NCBI RefSeq assembly: GCF_037392515.1
Contig: NC_090280.1
Location: 61,145,504 to 61,209,503 of the forward strand
Reading direction: 5' to 3'
Length of the DNA stretch: 64,000 nucleotides
Source: Haliotis asinina
Lineage: Eukaryota > Mollusca > Gastropoda > Lepetellida > Haliotidae
The notes under the pieces are model-generated. The model saw only the letters and a list, made by a program, of their open reading frames with translations. It made no database searches and was not told the origin of the DNA. Numbering within the stretch: the stretch's first letter is position 1; every line of letters starts with the position of its first letter. Shown here piece after piece: positions 11,100-23,458 of this stretch. Position numbers and translations under genes: made by a program.

Positions 11100-11815
11100 C
11101 TGTCCCTTGAGGCTTTTAGTAAGATAAGTCTTTTCAAATTCGTGTCGGGTCTCTGGAGGTAGTAAACGCTGCCTCGACTGACGATCAACATGACCCCAGA
11201 GAGTGAATAAGTGAGTATAGATTTACACTGCTTGTAGCAATATTTCAGCAATGTCACAGTAGAGGGTCACCATATGGCGAATCAGTGATCCTAGAGACGT
11301 TCAGTGGGGCTCATATCTGGCAAAACGTTGACGTTAACGTCCGAAAGGGGGATAACACTGATGAACATACCATCGATGACCACCTACTTTTAGAAACTAT
11401 TTTAATGACTATTAGAGGTAGGACAATACAATTTTGAGCAGTAAAGAAAAGAAACATGAAAAAAGAGAGAAATAAAATTTAATGCAAACGGATCTTGACA
11501 ACCTGAGTATACAATTCGACACGGAAGAAAACTGCCTAGTTGAAACCAATGCTCTTGGAGAAACTGACGTGGTAGCCCATCAATTAGAGAAAATACACTC
11601 TTCCCAAAACAGAAACGCAAAATGAAATTCAAAAGTGATACTTACAGTTTTATACACATATGTAAACTCAAACATGTTTTAGGGTTGCACATCGTTTCTG
11701 GAATGTTGTAGAAGATCATGCTTGACCAAACGCTACCAAAAATGATTTTGAACAGTTTTATGAGTACAGCATGTGACTACATGAATGAACCTCACAATTT
11801 CATCCACAATCTTTG
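11100..11815. other. Gene-free stretch
   Basis: It holds a diverged SINE-like 3' fragment near 11210-11290 (gcaatatttcagcaatgtc...atatggcg). Otherwise nothing is recognisable before the Tc1-like relic. Confidence 0.4.
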
Positions 11816-11821
11816 CAAGTA

Positions 11822-12800
11822 ATGTCCACGAAAATGGGACGTCTCAACGCTGCCGATCGAAACCAGGCAATTGGACGATTAGAAGATGGCGAATCAAAGA
11901 GTGAGGTGGCAAGGATCTTCAACGTTCATCCCAGCACAATAACTCGATTGTTGGATCGATTTCGTCAAACATGTTCGACAAATGACCGTCCAAGATCAGG
12001 AAGACCTAGAGTCACCACACCTGCCCAAGATCGGTACATCCGGGTAACCCACCTACGTGACCGCCATCGTACCGCCCGGGACACAGCACAAGAATAGTTT
12101 GGAACCCGAGGAGTGTCCAATCAGACAATCAAGAGCAGTCTCCAGGAAGCAGGAATATGTGCCAAACGTCCAAAAAATTTGCCCCCTCCTTGACACGACT
12201 ACATCGACGTCGACGAGAGAGATGGTGTAACACGGTGCTGCCATACACCCTGGCAAATTGGAGGCGTATATGGTTTAGCGATGAATCCCGTTATCTCCTC
12301 AGGCGGCGTGATGGTAGAGACAGACGTCTACAGACGACGTCATGAACGTTTAGCTCCTAACTGCATCAGACAGGACAGATTCGGCGGACGACAGTGTTAT
12401 GGTGTAGGGGGAGATCTCATAAACCCGCAGATTGGAACGTGTGCATGCCCAAGGCAATGCGACAGCCATCGATACATCGACCACATTTCCCGTCCGTACG
12501 TCCTTTAACTTGTTGACCGTCAACGGCAGATCTTTCAACAGGACAACACCAGGTCCCACACAGCACGTGCCACCGTGGACTACCTGGATAATAACAACAT
12601 CAATACCCTCCCTGGCCCTACAGATCCCCGGATCTAAACCCAATCGAAAACCTTTGGGATCAGATTGATAGACGGGTACGTCGACGTCGTAATGCACCAC
12701 AGAATCGTCAACAGTTGTTCCACATGCTGCAGGAGGAATGGAGAAGGATTAAAAAAAAAACATCCCACGACTGATTCGATCTGTACCTAGGCTAGGAGGT
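11822..12800 (+). pseudogene. Tc1/mariner-type transposase relic
   Basis: A DNA transposase of the Tc1 type, which cuts and pastes its element at TA sites. An ATG at 11822 opens a helix-turn-helix N-terminus (ADRNQAIGRLEDGESKSEVA) and a second DNA-binding part (RPRSGRPRVTTPAQDR) that stops at 12097. The rest is spread over three frames: SNQTIKSSLQEAGICAKRPK, IWFSDESRYLLRR (first catalytic Asp), DNTRSHTARATVDYLDNNN (second Asp) near 12540-12600, then a remnant of the C-terminal block. Several stops and frameshifts make it inactive. Terminal inverted repeats were not located. Confidence 0.85.
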
Positions 12801-13085
12801 GTCGGGCAGTAGAAGCAGCTGGAGGTGGTCATATGAGGTACTGACCTCAACACCACCTGGTGGACAGCAGTAATGACTATGATGACTGCTATTCTCATGA
12901 AATATGGCCAAAATAGCAATGCATTGCTCCATAAAATTTCATTCACGTATCTTTGTATCTCACGTATCTGTGATCCACACGTCCTTGAATAACGCCAAAT
13001 TTTCATTGAAATTTGGGTTTTGCGTTTCTTTTTCAAGAGTGTATATAAAAATATCTCAGGGTATATAGGTGCTTTCAAACTCAAA

Positions 13086-13208
13086 ATGAACAGATTTGGA
13101 GAAAAACCAACAAAATATTTTCTTCGACTGGAAACCAGAAAATTCTTTAAAAGATCTATATTTAAACTAGAAGGTAGTAACGGACAGATGCTACAGGAAT
13201 ATGACTGA
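13086..13208 (+). mobile_element. Fragment of a LINE ORF2 (linker before the RT)
   Basis: A short frame includes GEKPTKYFLRLETRKFFKR and a following FKLEGSNG. This resembles the conserved 'GEK.TKYFL.LEKR' block between endonuclease and reverse transcriptase in L1/Tx1-like LINEs. Only this fragment remains. Confidence 0.6.
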
Positions 13209-16200
13209 TGGTGGTTTGCCTGCAGTTAACTGTTCGTGTCTGCTGTCGTCGCGAAGCCTCCATATACCAAACGCCCTGTCTCGTTGCATATTCGTGGTAT
13301 TATCTATAGTTATTGCGTGCTTGCTCTGTCCTACATCTGTATTTATACCACAAACATGCGTGTGCATTTGGACCAGCGTAGCGTTTTTCACGTTTGAAAA
13401 ATGCATAGAAGTTTCGGACAGCAGCGTTTTCACAAGAACCATGCCTGTTACTTTGCTTCTCAAGGGTAATTATTTATGATCTTGGAAAACGTAGCTGGAT
13501 GGAAATGAGAAATGATGGGCAAATAACACTATTATATTATACCACAACCATGTTTACTTCGGTGTATGACACAGACATACACAGTGTAATTACTGAATTG
13601 AGATAAATATATATGTTAAATCACATTGGTTCCACATTTTTGCAAGTCCTTCCAGTTAGACCGCAACGAGCATATGAATGTCAAAAACACAATGTCACAG
13701 CATCACCACGGCTATAGAATGCATAAATCCCTGAGGCTGTTAGGATAGTCTATGGCAGAGCAAAACCATTGTCAGGTAGCTGTGCAAAACGTATCAGGTA
13801 GTTGGTTCAGTCGCCCACTTGAAGCAGGTCCATGGGACACAATGCCAGGGCATGACATGTTGATACTGGTCAGCCGTTTCCTGCACAGATTCCAGACTGC
13901 AATGGCCACTGCTCACACCATTTCAAGACCTATTCGCCATAATGACATCACTAAACGTTTACCTGCTGTCACAGAATACATACCCGTTATTGAGTTTGGA
14001 CCATAGCTGGTTGACCGTCACGCGCCTTTGGAAATATAGTCAGTATCTTGAACATTTTAATATGCATTTGAGAAAGAATTTTAACTACGCACAGTATCTT
14101 TTTGTGGCTGGTATAAATTACTCCCAATGAACGTATTCCATACATTATGTATATCCGCGTCTGTAGATTTCTGTGTTTTTTTCTGATTGTGCGATTTAAA
14201 GTAGTTGCATCTGAAGATGACGCTGCATTTAGAGACTTACTAAAATACCAACCGAAGTATCTCTTTTCACTCCCTATGGAATACCTTCACCAGTTCAGAT
14301 GACACAGTGACAGTATCCATGATGTAGTATGATATCATTACACGTTCTCAGACGAAATAATACATCTCTCAAAAATGTATGAAGGCGGATTCAAGACCGA
14401 AACCACAGTGGGACTTCTGCCCAGCAACATTATGCATACTTATCAGACCTGGACTCGACTATGATACTATGTGCAGCGAATGATCCATAGCTATATTCCC
14501 AGAGAAAAGAAAGCCATATATTGATAATCGTCTAAGGTAAACGACAAAATGTCAAAGAGTGGTTTAGAAACGTGGAATACACAGACTTAAGTTTCCAGTC
14601 CAAGTGTAGGACAGGGCCTATCCAGAGCAGCAAGTACAAATGCCACAAGGTTAATAAATGGGCATTAAATGATTGTGGACACATGTCAAATGACCTTGCA
14701 CAACTGAAGGGGTTCCCTTGTACACACTTATCCCAGGTCTGCGCACGCACGCTGACTATAGGATTTCAGTTTGCGCTTGTTTATAAAAAAAAATGGTCCC
14801 CCATCACTACTGAGGTTGACGGACACGATTTCGGTACCACTGATAAGTCGTATGACTGGTCGTGTCCCGTAATGACATATGCGTTTGTTGACTTCGCGAC
14901 ATTCTGGAATGGAGTGAGCAGCGGTCACTGCGTTTGAAATCATAGCCGGAAAAGGAACTCTCGTCTTGACTTTTTGACTCTTGGATGTTAGGGTCGTGGT
15001 TAATTGGCAACTTCATTATTGTTGGAAATGGAAATGCACATGCAGCCATCTTAGTTTGAGATGTTCCCCAAGCGAACCCTCCCAATAGCCTCGTGACGTT
15101 TTACGGCTGTGAGTTGTGGCAGTACTGAGGGTGTCATTAGTCGCTTAATTGTTTGAACGATGAAACGGCAAACAAGCTTCTCAACTCGAATGCATTTCTA
15201 ACATTCATGTTATCATATGGTGTCCTGATATGCACACGATGACACGTACAAAACATGAGTATGCCATTACCACGTCACCAAAACGTAGTACATGCATGCG
15301 TGTTTAGTTCAATTCAAACTGCCTTTTTGACATTTGTATTTGTGTGATCTAAACATGGTTTACTTCTGCCTCCAAAATATATTGGGATGAACCATGTATG
15401 CATTTTTGGCGTGACTAGTCACAAATACAAAACATGCTAAAGTGTATATGTGTGTCCATGTTGGTTATCATGTACTATTCAGGCCTACTGTCTCCCGGCT
15501 CCTGAAATTGCCCACGCAGGAAAAGAACATCACCTGGAGAGGTCTCTCCATATAATGCAAAGGTCAATATGATTTTAATAAGTATTTAACGTTTCCTTTC
15601 ATCTGAAAACGCCCCATGTGTTGAGCAGCCCAGGTTTGATACGTGGATATTTTATCTTGATGGGAAACATTCAGCACTTTATACATGCACAATTCATGGC
15701 CAGACGTTGGCCTGAACACCAGCAATGCGAGTCTCAAGAAATGTTCAAGAAATGCTGTGTTTAGGATTACAGTTTCTCTGTATATGGCATTTCTAAACGG
15801 CATTGCGTATTCATAGCTTTCGGTCGTAGGAGCAGTGCCAATTTACACATATCAGAGGGGTACACAAGGTCTGTGGGCAAGACAACCAGTTATGTTTTAT
15901 GGAAGCAGCTGAGCGGGTTAGGCATGCGACATTGTGCTCTGGCGAAATGTTTGTTACCTTGTAACCTCGTCATGTTCTACAAAGGTGGGATGCTGTCGGG
16001 TTTGTTGAGGACCGTCCCATGATCTACTTTTGGCCATGGTCAAGACGTGTTGGATTCTTTAAGACCTGTCCGATGTTGCCACTGTCTGTTCTCTTTACGG
16101 GAATATGTCTTGAATTCTTTGCTACCAGTCGCTTGCGGTGATGGACAGGAGTCAAACATCGGTCATCCCGGGGTCTTCTGGCGTGACGTCCAGGGGCATG

Positions 16201-16300
16201 CAAGTGAGTTCTACCAGTTCGTGCAGTTGTCCCTCCACCCAACGTCTCCCTACTTCTGGAAGTTGGAGTAACAAATCTGTTCTGATGATGACGTAATCAT
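13209..16300. other. Gene-free stretch
   Basis: There are open frames of up to 121 codons (for example 14572-14937 plus), but none has a recognisable domain, signal peptide or splice context that I can support. No strong tandem repeats are present. Anonymous non-coding DNA is the best description. Confidence 0.45.
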
Positions 16301-16302
16301 AG

Positions 16303-16574
16303 TGAGTGAGTGAGTGAGTTTAGTTTTACGTCGCACTTAGCAATATTCCAGCTATATGGCGACGGTCTGTAAATAATCGAGTCTGGACCAGACAATCCAG
16401 TGATCAACAACATGAGCATCGATCTGCGCAATTGGGAACCGATGACATGTGTCAACCAAGTCAGCTAGTCTGACCACCCGATCCCGTTAGTCGCCTCTTA
16501 CGACAAGCATAGTCACCTTTTATGGCAAGCATGGGTTGCTGAAGGCCTATTCTACCCCGGGACCTTCACGGGTC
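16303..16574 (-). repeat. Main SINE, full-length copy with target-site duplication
   Basis: About 272 bp with a (CACT)n tail, read on the minus strand. It is flanked by a perfect 14-bp duplication, tgacgtaatcatag, at 16289-16302 and 16575-16588. It is one of the best-preserved copies in the window. Confidence 0.92.
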
Positions 16575-17421
16575 TGACGTAATCATAGGGGCGGGGGAAT
16601 GGAAATAAAGGAGGGAACTCAATTGACAAGTTATGCTAATGCTAACGACCAGGACTAGCGCCGCGTAAAAATGAGCATGAGCTCGTGCAAGATATAACCG
16701 CAGCAGATGGCAGACTGATCCACGTCTTGTACCTGTTTACTTGAATACTTCTGTAAAGGTGTGAAAACAAAACAATAAGCGAATATAGGTAACCACCACT
16801 TCTTGAAGAGAATGGCTGTGGGATACTTTGCAACGTTTTGATCTCTACGACTAATTCCTTCCATTGTTTGATTGTAGTATCTGATTCCAAAATGTTGGTT
16901 GTTTTGATGTGGCATTGATTATATTGTTGTCATTCCATCTGACAACTATGAGGCCTAATTCGATCGTCTCTATGGTTTGTTCGTGTTATTCTCTGGCTGT
17001 CATTTCATATAGTTGATATATCTCAAAGAACGTTTTCAGAAGATGGTTTGCATGAATCGTTTGCCTGCAAGCTATGTTCTTGCCGTTCAGATCATCCATC
17101 ACATTCAAAGTAGTGAACAGGTTTGTCAAACATGTGCTGATATGAACGGTCATATTCCTTTCAAAGTTCTGTTATCGGATCAACCACAACAGATTCACCT
17201 ATGCCAAGGCCTAGGCATTCCGCCTGCCGCTATCTAACATCTTGATAAGGCTCAAACTGTCACACATATCCCACAGGATAACCTCAGACCTCTCATACCC
17301 ACTGTCCCATTATTGGGGCAATATTCAATATTTTTTTTAATTTGTACACATTGAGATAGACTGTTTTGTTTCCCGATACGAATTTTCAGACTGTTTGTAT
17401 GACAAAAATTGTTTGTTACAG

Positions 17422-17632
17422 CTTACCAGTGCATCGAAGTATCTTCAACAAAAAGGAGTGTGTGACAGCGAGTGATCACCTTCGAAGTAATGAGACTGTA
17501 CTCGGGTGCCTGGAACTGTGCTTGTCTCAAAACAACGACAAATGCCAATATGTACAATGGCACGTCCAAACTAAAAATGTTTCGTGTACCCGACAAGTCC
17601 ACGTCTCTGAGGCAACACCGATACGAACTCAT
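17422..17632 (+). pseudogene. Broken copy of PAN gene module 1 exon
   Basis: After a conserved acceptor (gtttgttacag) comes Y-Q-C-I-E-V, then a one-base frameshift into FNKKECVTASDHLRSNETVL and GCLELCLSQNNDKCQYVQWH. A second frameshift follows near 17575-17580 into a CFVYP remnant. Compared with module 1 at 8252-8494 it keeps the VLGC..CLS.N.D.C..VQW pattern. The copy is shorter (about 211 against 243 bp) and has no clear donor. It lies on the opposite strand from the intact gene, so it derives from an inverted duplicate. Confidence 0.8.
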
Positions 17633-19190
17633 AATGCACGGCTGCGCAACTATACATCACAGGCCCGCACCACGCAACCGATCGCGCTACCAGGGATGGA
17701 TGGTCCTGAGAATACATAATCCTTCTCATTAGAATCTCATTTTCGCTTTGGCAACTCATTTTTTTCAGTAACCACCAAACCCATATTTCGACCCCGGCAC
17801 CAATGTTGCTCGAACTTCCATTTAGACATATGGAGTTGCTGCACTATAGGCTATACACTCCGACAACAAAAACTATGGCAAACTGGTTTCAACTGCTGTG
17901 CTGTGCTGTGCTGCGCTGCGCCCAGTGAATGTTGGTAAACTTTGTTTCATTTGTAGCACGAGAGTCTATTTACTGAAACGTGTCTTATGTCTAGCAATGG
18001 CATCTTCTTTACTTAACCGTTTGAATGTGTGTGTGAGTGGTGGTGGAATGTGGCTGTGCATGGGGCAGTTCTGGTTGTCGTTGTTAACCTCCTGGCATAT
18101 TCTTCATAAAAGGCGATCCACATAACCTACAATTCAAAGTACAATATGATAATTTGTGTATTTTAGAATATCGCAATGAAAAATGACACGAAAAAATGTA
18201 ATTGCCAAATATCTGTATACACAGGGAGCTAGATCAAACTGTGGCATTGCATACTTTCCAAGTTTTTACGAATAGGCAATGGCACATGCAAAATTATCCA
18301 GTAATTTGATCATTAGCCTGTGAAAGTCTTTAAAGTGCCACTGAAGCTTGAGTAATGTACAAAATCAGACACATACCATAGGTCCTTGCCGTCTTGACAT
18401 GGTGTTCACTGACTGTCTCTTCTTGTATGTAGGATAGGACACCGAGACTTGTGGTTTTCCTGATTTGCTAAGAGCTTGTTGTCTGGACCCAGTCTCATTG
18501 AAGTCCATGGAGGCAAAATACAATCTGGGATAAAAACTGAATTGTATTCATATCTGTCACACCCACATACATGTCAATTGTATTTATGTTTCCCAGTGAA
18601 ACATATTTATCAACAGAATGTAAGCAATTAACAGTTTTTGTGTTTTGTTTCAAGATATCAAATAAAACTGTGTCGTGTTAGGTCCACAACAGGATTTGGT
18701 GGTAAACTGACCAGTGAATGCTATTTTGTCATATAATACCTGGACTGCATGCCTAGATAAGAGAAGTCAATCATCACTGGTGCAAAATGGTGCACTGGTG
18801 ATAGTGTTACGGTGACAACTACACTGACTACTGTGACTCGGCTCCAAACAAATTAAAGTCTAGGGGATAAACCTGCCTCCAGTTAACCGAAATAGTGAAG
18901 GATAAAATAAGAATCACACCAAGAAAAGTTTTAGAATTGTATTATACTTAATATAGATAAACAGTTTTACTTACAATGGATAACAAGCATAGATGGCACC
19001 CTATTTTCTAATAGGCTAAAGTATGAGGACCGGCAGTAACTCAAGGAAGGACTGGACTATAGGATATACCTTAAAGTATAAAGGAATACCAGGGTAACAA
19101 AAATATAAATGCTGCGGAGATTTGGGCGCGAGTTTTCAACCAAACAGTACTCACAAAAAGCTATCTTAACCTCAACCAAAGGATTATCCT
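17633..19190. other. Gene-free stretch
   Basis: AT-rich DNA without a supported exon, tandem repeat or SINE. If the inverted PAN duplicate was once contiguous, module 2 should lie between here and 29 kb; I could not find it. Confidence 0.4.
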
Positions 19191-19519
19191 AAATCCTAAC
19201 CCCAACTCCGACTTAGCAGATATCCCCTGGAGAGTCCATCCTTCGCTAGCCATCTCAGTCGTCCAATGCCGGTTCCGGTCGGTCCCCCTCTTACTGACCG
19301 TTCGTTCGTTCAGTTTGGTGCTTTTGAGGTCGCCTTCGCCGGCTGGCATGTCGGCAGACCTATCCCTCTTTGGGACGCATGGTTGTGGGCGTGGTTGTGG
19401 CTGCCAGTGGCTGGGGGTGTCCCGCCTTGGGAAGCATGGGCCGCTGTTAATGGACGTGTCCCACCTTGGGATTCATTGGGGAGTCGGGTACACAGTGGCA
19501 TGTGTATTTTTTTTCCGCA

Positions 19520-19650
19520 GGGTAGTAGACACGGCTACTCCCCAACTTCACCATGGGAGTGGGCACGGCAACTCCCTTCGCTCTCTGCCGGGGTGTAGAC
19601 GCGGCCACTCCCTCCCATACCTGCTTCTGGAGTGGACATGGCCTCTCCAA
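19520..19650. repeat. Short array of co-varying hairpin modules (3' side of the LINE)
   Basis: At least three modules of the type arm, ACACGG-like loop, arm lie at 19520-19543, 19555-19576 and about 19590-19612. They match the larger array at 24919-25485 on the other side of the decayed LINE. A fourth degraded module follows near 19630-19650. Confidence 0.6.
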
Positions 19651-20016
19651 TGTAGTTACTTATGCTTACCTTGAGCTGTCCCTACTTGGGACTCATGTGG
19701 GGGGTTAACTGCCGACGGTTGTGTTGCACACGTGCAATGGTCCCAGAGTGTGGGTGGGGAGATGCCAACCATTGTGCGGCTGGGTTTGAGACCTTTGGGG
19801 AGGGGAGCTTGGGTGTAATAATCTCCCTGTGTATGTAACAAACCGGAGGACTGGCTGATTGATATAATTTCTTTATATATACTGACATAGTTCACTGTCC
19901 AGATGAAAGTTTGCTAGTGGCTTATACATTGAGTGGTGCTCCGTGTGAACCAGGTTTTGAGGTTTATATGAGGTTTTGGTGGTACCTAGCCTGAGGCGTG
20001 TGATCATCATATCAAC

Positions 20017-20868
20017 TCACCTGTTTTGTGAGGGGCCTAGTATCTTCCCTTTCACACTGGGGCGCAGTTGATGTAACCATCTGCCTGTGTCTGAGGTGTC
20101 CCATAGCCTCTGCCACTTGCTCGTGATTGAATTCTGGATCATACTTCGGATTTCGCTCTTTGAATAGGGATGTTCCAGTGACACATTCAATTCTAGCGCC
20201 TGTCTGGCTAGTTTGTCTGTTCTCTCATTGCCGGGTATACCAACGTGAAATGGTATCCAGCACAGCGTGACCTCCATCTCATTTTCCTGTCTTAGTTTCT
20301 GAATGAGAACCAGTATCTCATGGATGGTGTCGAGTCTACTACTGGAGTGCTTAGTTGCCAGTGACTGGATTGCATAGAGAGAGTCTGAGAGGATAACCAC
20401 TCTTTTCTCATGTAGGTTGCGACAATACCTAAGTGCATGGTGTATGGCTTCCAGCTCTGCAGTGTAGACCGATTAACCATCCGGCAGGCGTGCGGAGATT
20501 GTGTGGGTGGAGGTGGCTGTGTGTATGAGGATACCGTAGGCGGTTCTATTTCTCACGGGATCTTTTGATCCGTCAGTATATATGTGCGCCGAGTCCTCGT
20601 AAACCGTGTCAATCCTACTGAGCACTCTGACACGTAGTAGCGTTGGATTCGCACATTTAGGCGGTTCACTTGTGAGAGTGGTGTCGACATTTGGGGACCG
20701 GAGTCTCCATGGGGGACATTGCACTGTCATTGGTTGGGTTGGAGGTTCTACCTGGTCGCACCCATGCTCTCGCCGTAGCTGGATGACCTTGGGCCCACCT
20801 GGCGTTGAGTTGGGTCTCTTTTTAAGCCACGCTTTGGTTTTACCAGAGTAGAGTTTCTCCTCCCACAA
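20017..20868 (-). pseudogene. LINE RNase H domain (two frames)
   Basis: The first frame (20868-20473) carries HIYTDGSKDPVRNRTAYG. The second (20400-20017) carries SDSLYAIQSL and CWIPFHVGIPGNERTDKLAR, the usual catalytic Asp-bearing blocks of RNase H. A stop and frameshift near 20470 separate them. The C-terminal zinc region seen in the intact element at 35.9 kb is absent. Confidence 0.85.
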
Positions 20869-21110
20869 CCTAGTGACGAGTGGATTGGATTAGCGACTCC
20901 AATAGTTCAATGTCAGTTTCTCTCTCCTGAGATGGAGTGGCAGCTCCCCAGTTTCCACTCATAGGGCTTGGTGGGAGGTGCAGGTCTCCGCACCTGTCAC
21001 CAGTTTAAGAGCTTGGTATTGAATGCTTTCAAACCGGCTCAGGGCTTCGCACCCATAGTCTATTTTACTCCTGATTAGGGACTTATAGAGGGTCAAGGGT
21101 GTTTCGCTAT

Positions 21111-22145
21111 TCACTCCCCATGAGCTGCGTTGAGGTCCTTCTGACAACTCTGGGTGATATTGTCTATGTGTTTGGCCCAGGTGAGATGTTGATCGAAGGT
21201 TACCCCGAGAAACTTGGGTGATTTCTCAAATTTGACCTCTTTGCCCTTGAGTTTTAGACAGGGTGTGTGGCTTACACGGCAACCCTTACGCTTGAAAACC
21301 ACTCCTACTGTTTTCTCAGGTGAGATAGTGAAACCCCATTTGTCGCACTATTGTTCCACCCCATCGAGAGCTTCCCGGAGTTGAGCCTGGATCTTGGATA
21401 GCTCTCGATGTCTGACCCATACAGCCCCGTCATCGGCGAACTTAGAGGTGTTGGTGTAGCTGTCCCGTGGGACATGTTCAAATAGGTCATCAATCATGAT
21501 GTTGAATAGCGTGGGACTGATAATGCTTCCTTGCAGCGTGCCATTATCTAACCTGTGTCGCTCGGACAGGTGGTCCTCGAGGAGGACTGATATCGACCTT
21601 TCTTGCAGAAAACTTTGAACATAATTTGCCATTTACCCTCGTACACCAACATTCTCTGGTTTAAGGAGGAGTCCATCGTGCCATACCATGTCAAACGCTT
21701 TGCTGAAGTCTAGGAAGACAGCAGCTAGGTACTCTTTCTTGACCTGGGCTAATCTTATATCATTTTCCAGCCGGAAAATGTGGTCAAGACATGAGCGGTT
21801 TGATCTATACCCGCTTTGGTCATGAGATGAGTGTCCGTTTGTTTCAAGGTGATGCTTTAGGCGTATGTTCACCATTACCTTCATACTCTTCCACAGATTT
21901 GATGTTAGGGATACTGGGCGATATGAGTTGGCGGACTCCTTCTCCTTTCCTGCTTTGAGCAGAGGTATGACTGCCGCATATTTCCATGCTGCAGGTACCT
22001 CCCTTTTATCCCATATCAAATTGTACAATTGTACGACGACTTTGGCTCCGCTGTCCGGCAACCTTTTTAGCATCTCATAGCTGACCATGTCCTCTCCGGG
22101 ACTAGTACCTTTTTTGTGGTGCATGGCAGTTCTGAACTCCTCCAC
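21111..22145 (-). pseudogene. LINE reverse transcriptase domain (broken)
   Basis: Motifs in order on the minus strand are YRPVSLTSNLWKSMKVMVN, AVFLDFSKAFDMVWHDGLL (motif A Asp), LQGSIISPTLFNIMIDDL and KFADDGAVW (motif C Asp pair), then KFLGVTFDQHLTWAKHI. Frames change near 21630 and 21300-21350, with an in-frame stop between blocks. The catalytic residues are still present. Confidence 0.88.
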
Positions 22146-22899
22146 ACTGAAGCAGTGACTATAGGCGTGCTGTTCGCCTGGGGGTTGTTTGGGCCGTGGC
22201 GGTGGCTTCTCTGACTTTGTAAACTCTTCAGAAACGTTGTTGCTGCTACTGACAGAGGCAAAGTGGGTGGCTAAGATACTGGCTTTATAAGGTATGGATG
22301 TAGCCCCTGTTATCTTGGGATTGCAAGCGGACTTGCGTTTCCCTCTGATAGCATGTATCTTTGCCAGACTTGTTTACTGTTTGTTTTGTGGTTGAGCGAT
22401 CCACAGAACTTTTGCCATGAGTCAGCTCTGGCCTGATCAATGAGATCTTTAACTTTTTTCCTGGCTTCTCGGACTTGTCCTACGGCAGATTTGTCCCTTT
22501 GTAACCTGTTTAGAGCCTTTTTCCTAATGCGTCTAGCTTTGGCTATTTCCTCATTCCACCATGGAACGGCACGGGAGCCGTAATTTGGCTTGGTGAGAGG
22601 TATTGAAGCCGGGGCTGCTTTGTATATAGCTGACGTTAGGTTGAGGCAGAAGGTTTCAATATCATCAGAGATGATTTCAGAGGGTCGACTTTATTTCATT
22701 CCGTACTGAATAGGGACCAATCTGCTTTGGAGAAGTTCCACCGCTCTCTAGGATTTACGTGGTGGTTGCATAGAGGAGGTGTGCCAAGGTGTGTGATGCA
22801 AGGATAGTGATCACTTCCCATACTGTCATCATGGACCTGCCATTGGCAATCGTGGGCTAGGTCGTTTGTGGCAATAGCAAGATCTAGGCCTGTCCATCC

Positions 22900-23433
22900 G
22901 CCCCTGATAGGACAATGCCTAGTTGGAGAGCCGTCATTCAGAATTGAGTCCTCGTGGCTCTACCCAGTCCTCCACCGTCCTGCCGAAGCAGTCTGAGTGT
23001 TTGGCACCCTCGTCCCACAGCGGGCTGTGGGCGTTGAAGTCGCCGAGGATTAGGCCTGAATGCCCGACCAGGTCGATGAGTTTGTTAAGCACATAGATGT
23101 TGGTGGGTTCGGCAGTCCTGTGATAGACATCTCTTTGCTATTTGCCAACGTGATCGAGATGACTTGGGTTTCAAGGCTTCCCACCTCTGATACGACCACA
23201 CTGGATGTACAATTGTCGGCGACAAAAGTAACCAGTCCACCACCTGTCCGCCCTGTTCTATCTTTGCGGTATTGTATGAAGCCAGGCATGTTAAAGTTTG
23301 ATCTCTTCCCCAGTTTCGCTTCTTGAATTAGTATAACGTGGGGTGTCAGTGACTTTTGCTTAACTAGGGCTTTGAGTTCGTGGCCGTTTGACCTCAGGCC
23401 GTTGGCATTCCATTGCAGGATTTTCAAGTACAT
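22900..23433 (-). pseudogene. LINE AP endonuclease domain (broken)
   Basis: It starts KILQWNANGLRSNGHELKAL and continues VILIQEAKLGKRS and RTGGGLVTFVAD. After a frameshift near 23050 it continues as GLILGDFNAHSPLWDEG, the catalytic GDFN block. These are the standard motifs of the LINE apurinic-like endonuclease that nicks target DNA. Confidence 0.82.
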
Positions 23434-23458
23434 GGTGACAGTATTGTTCCCAAGCTAT

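Noticed and set aside
13201..13479. Membrane protein suggested by a hydrophobic frame
   Set aside because: Open on both strands, no homologous pattern recognised, and directly adjacent to a LINE fragment; no support as a gene.
14572..14937. 121-codon plus-strand gene
   Set aside because: No known motif, overlapping frames on the other strand, no promoter or splice context; not supported.
19266..19674. Overlapping proteins of about 110-120 residues
   Set aside because: These frames read through the hairpin repeats and GC-rich DNA in both directions; composition rather than selection explains them.
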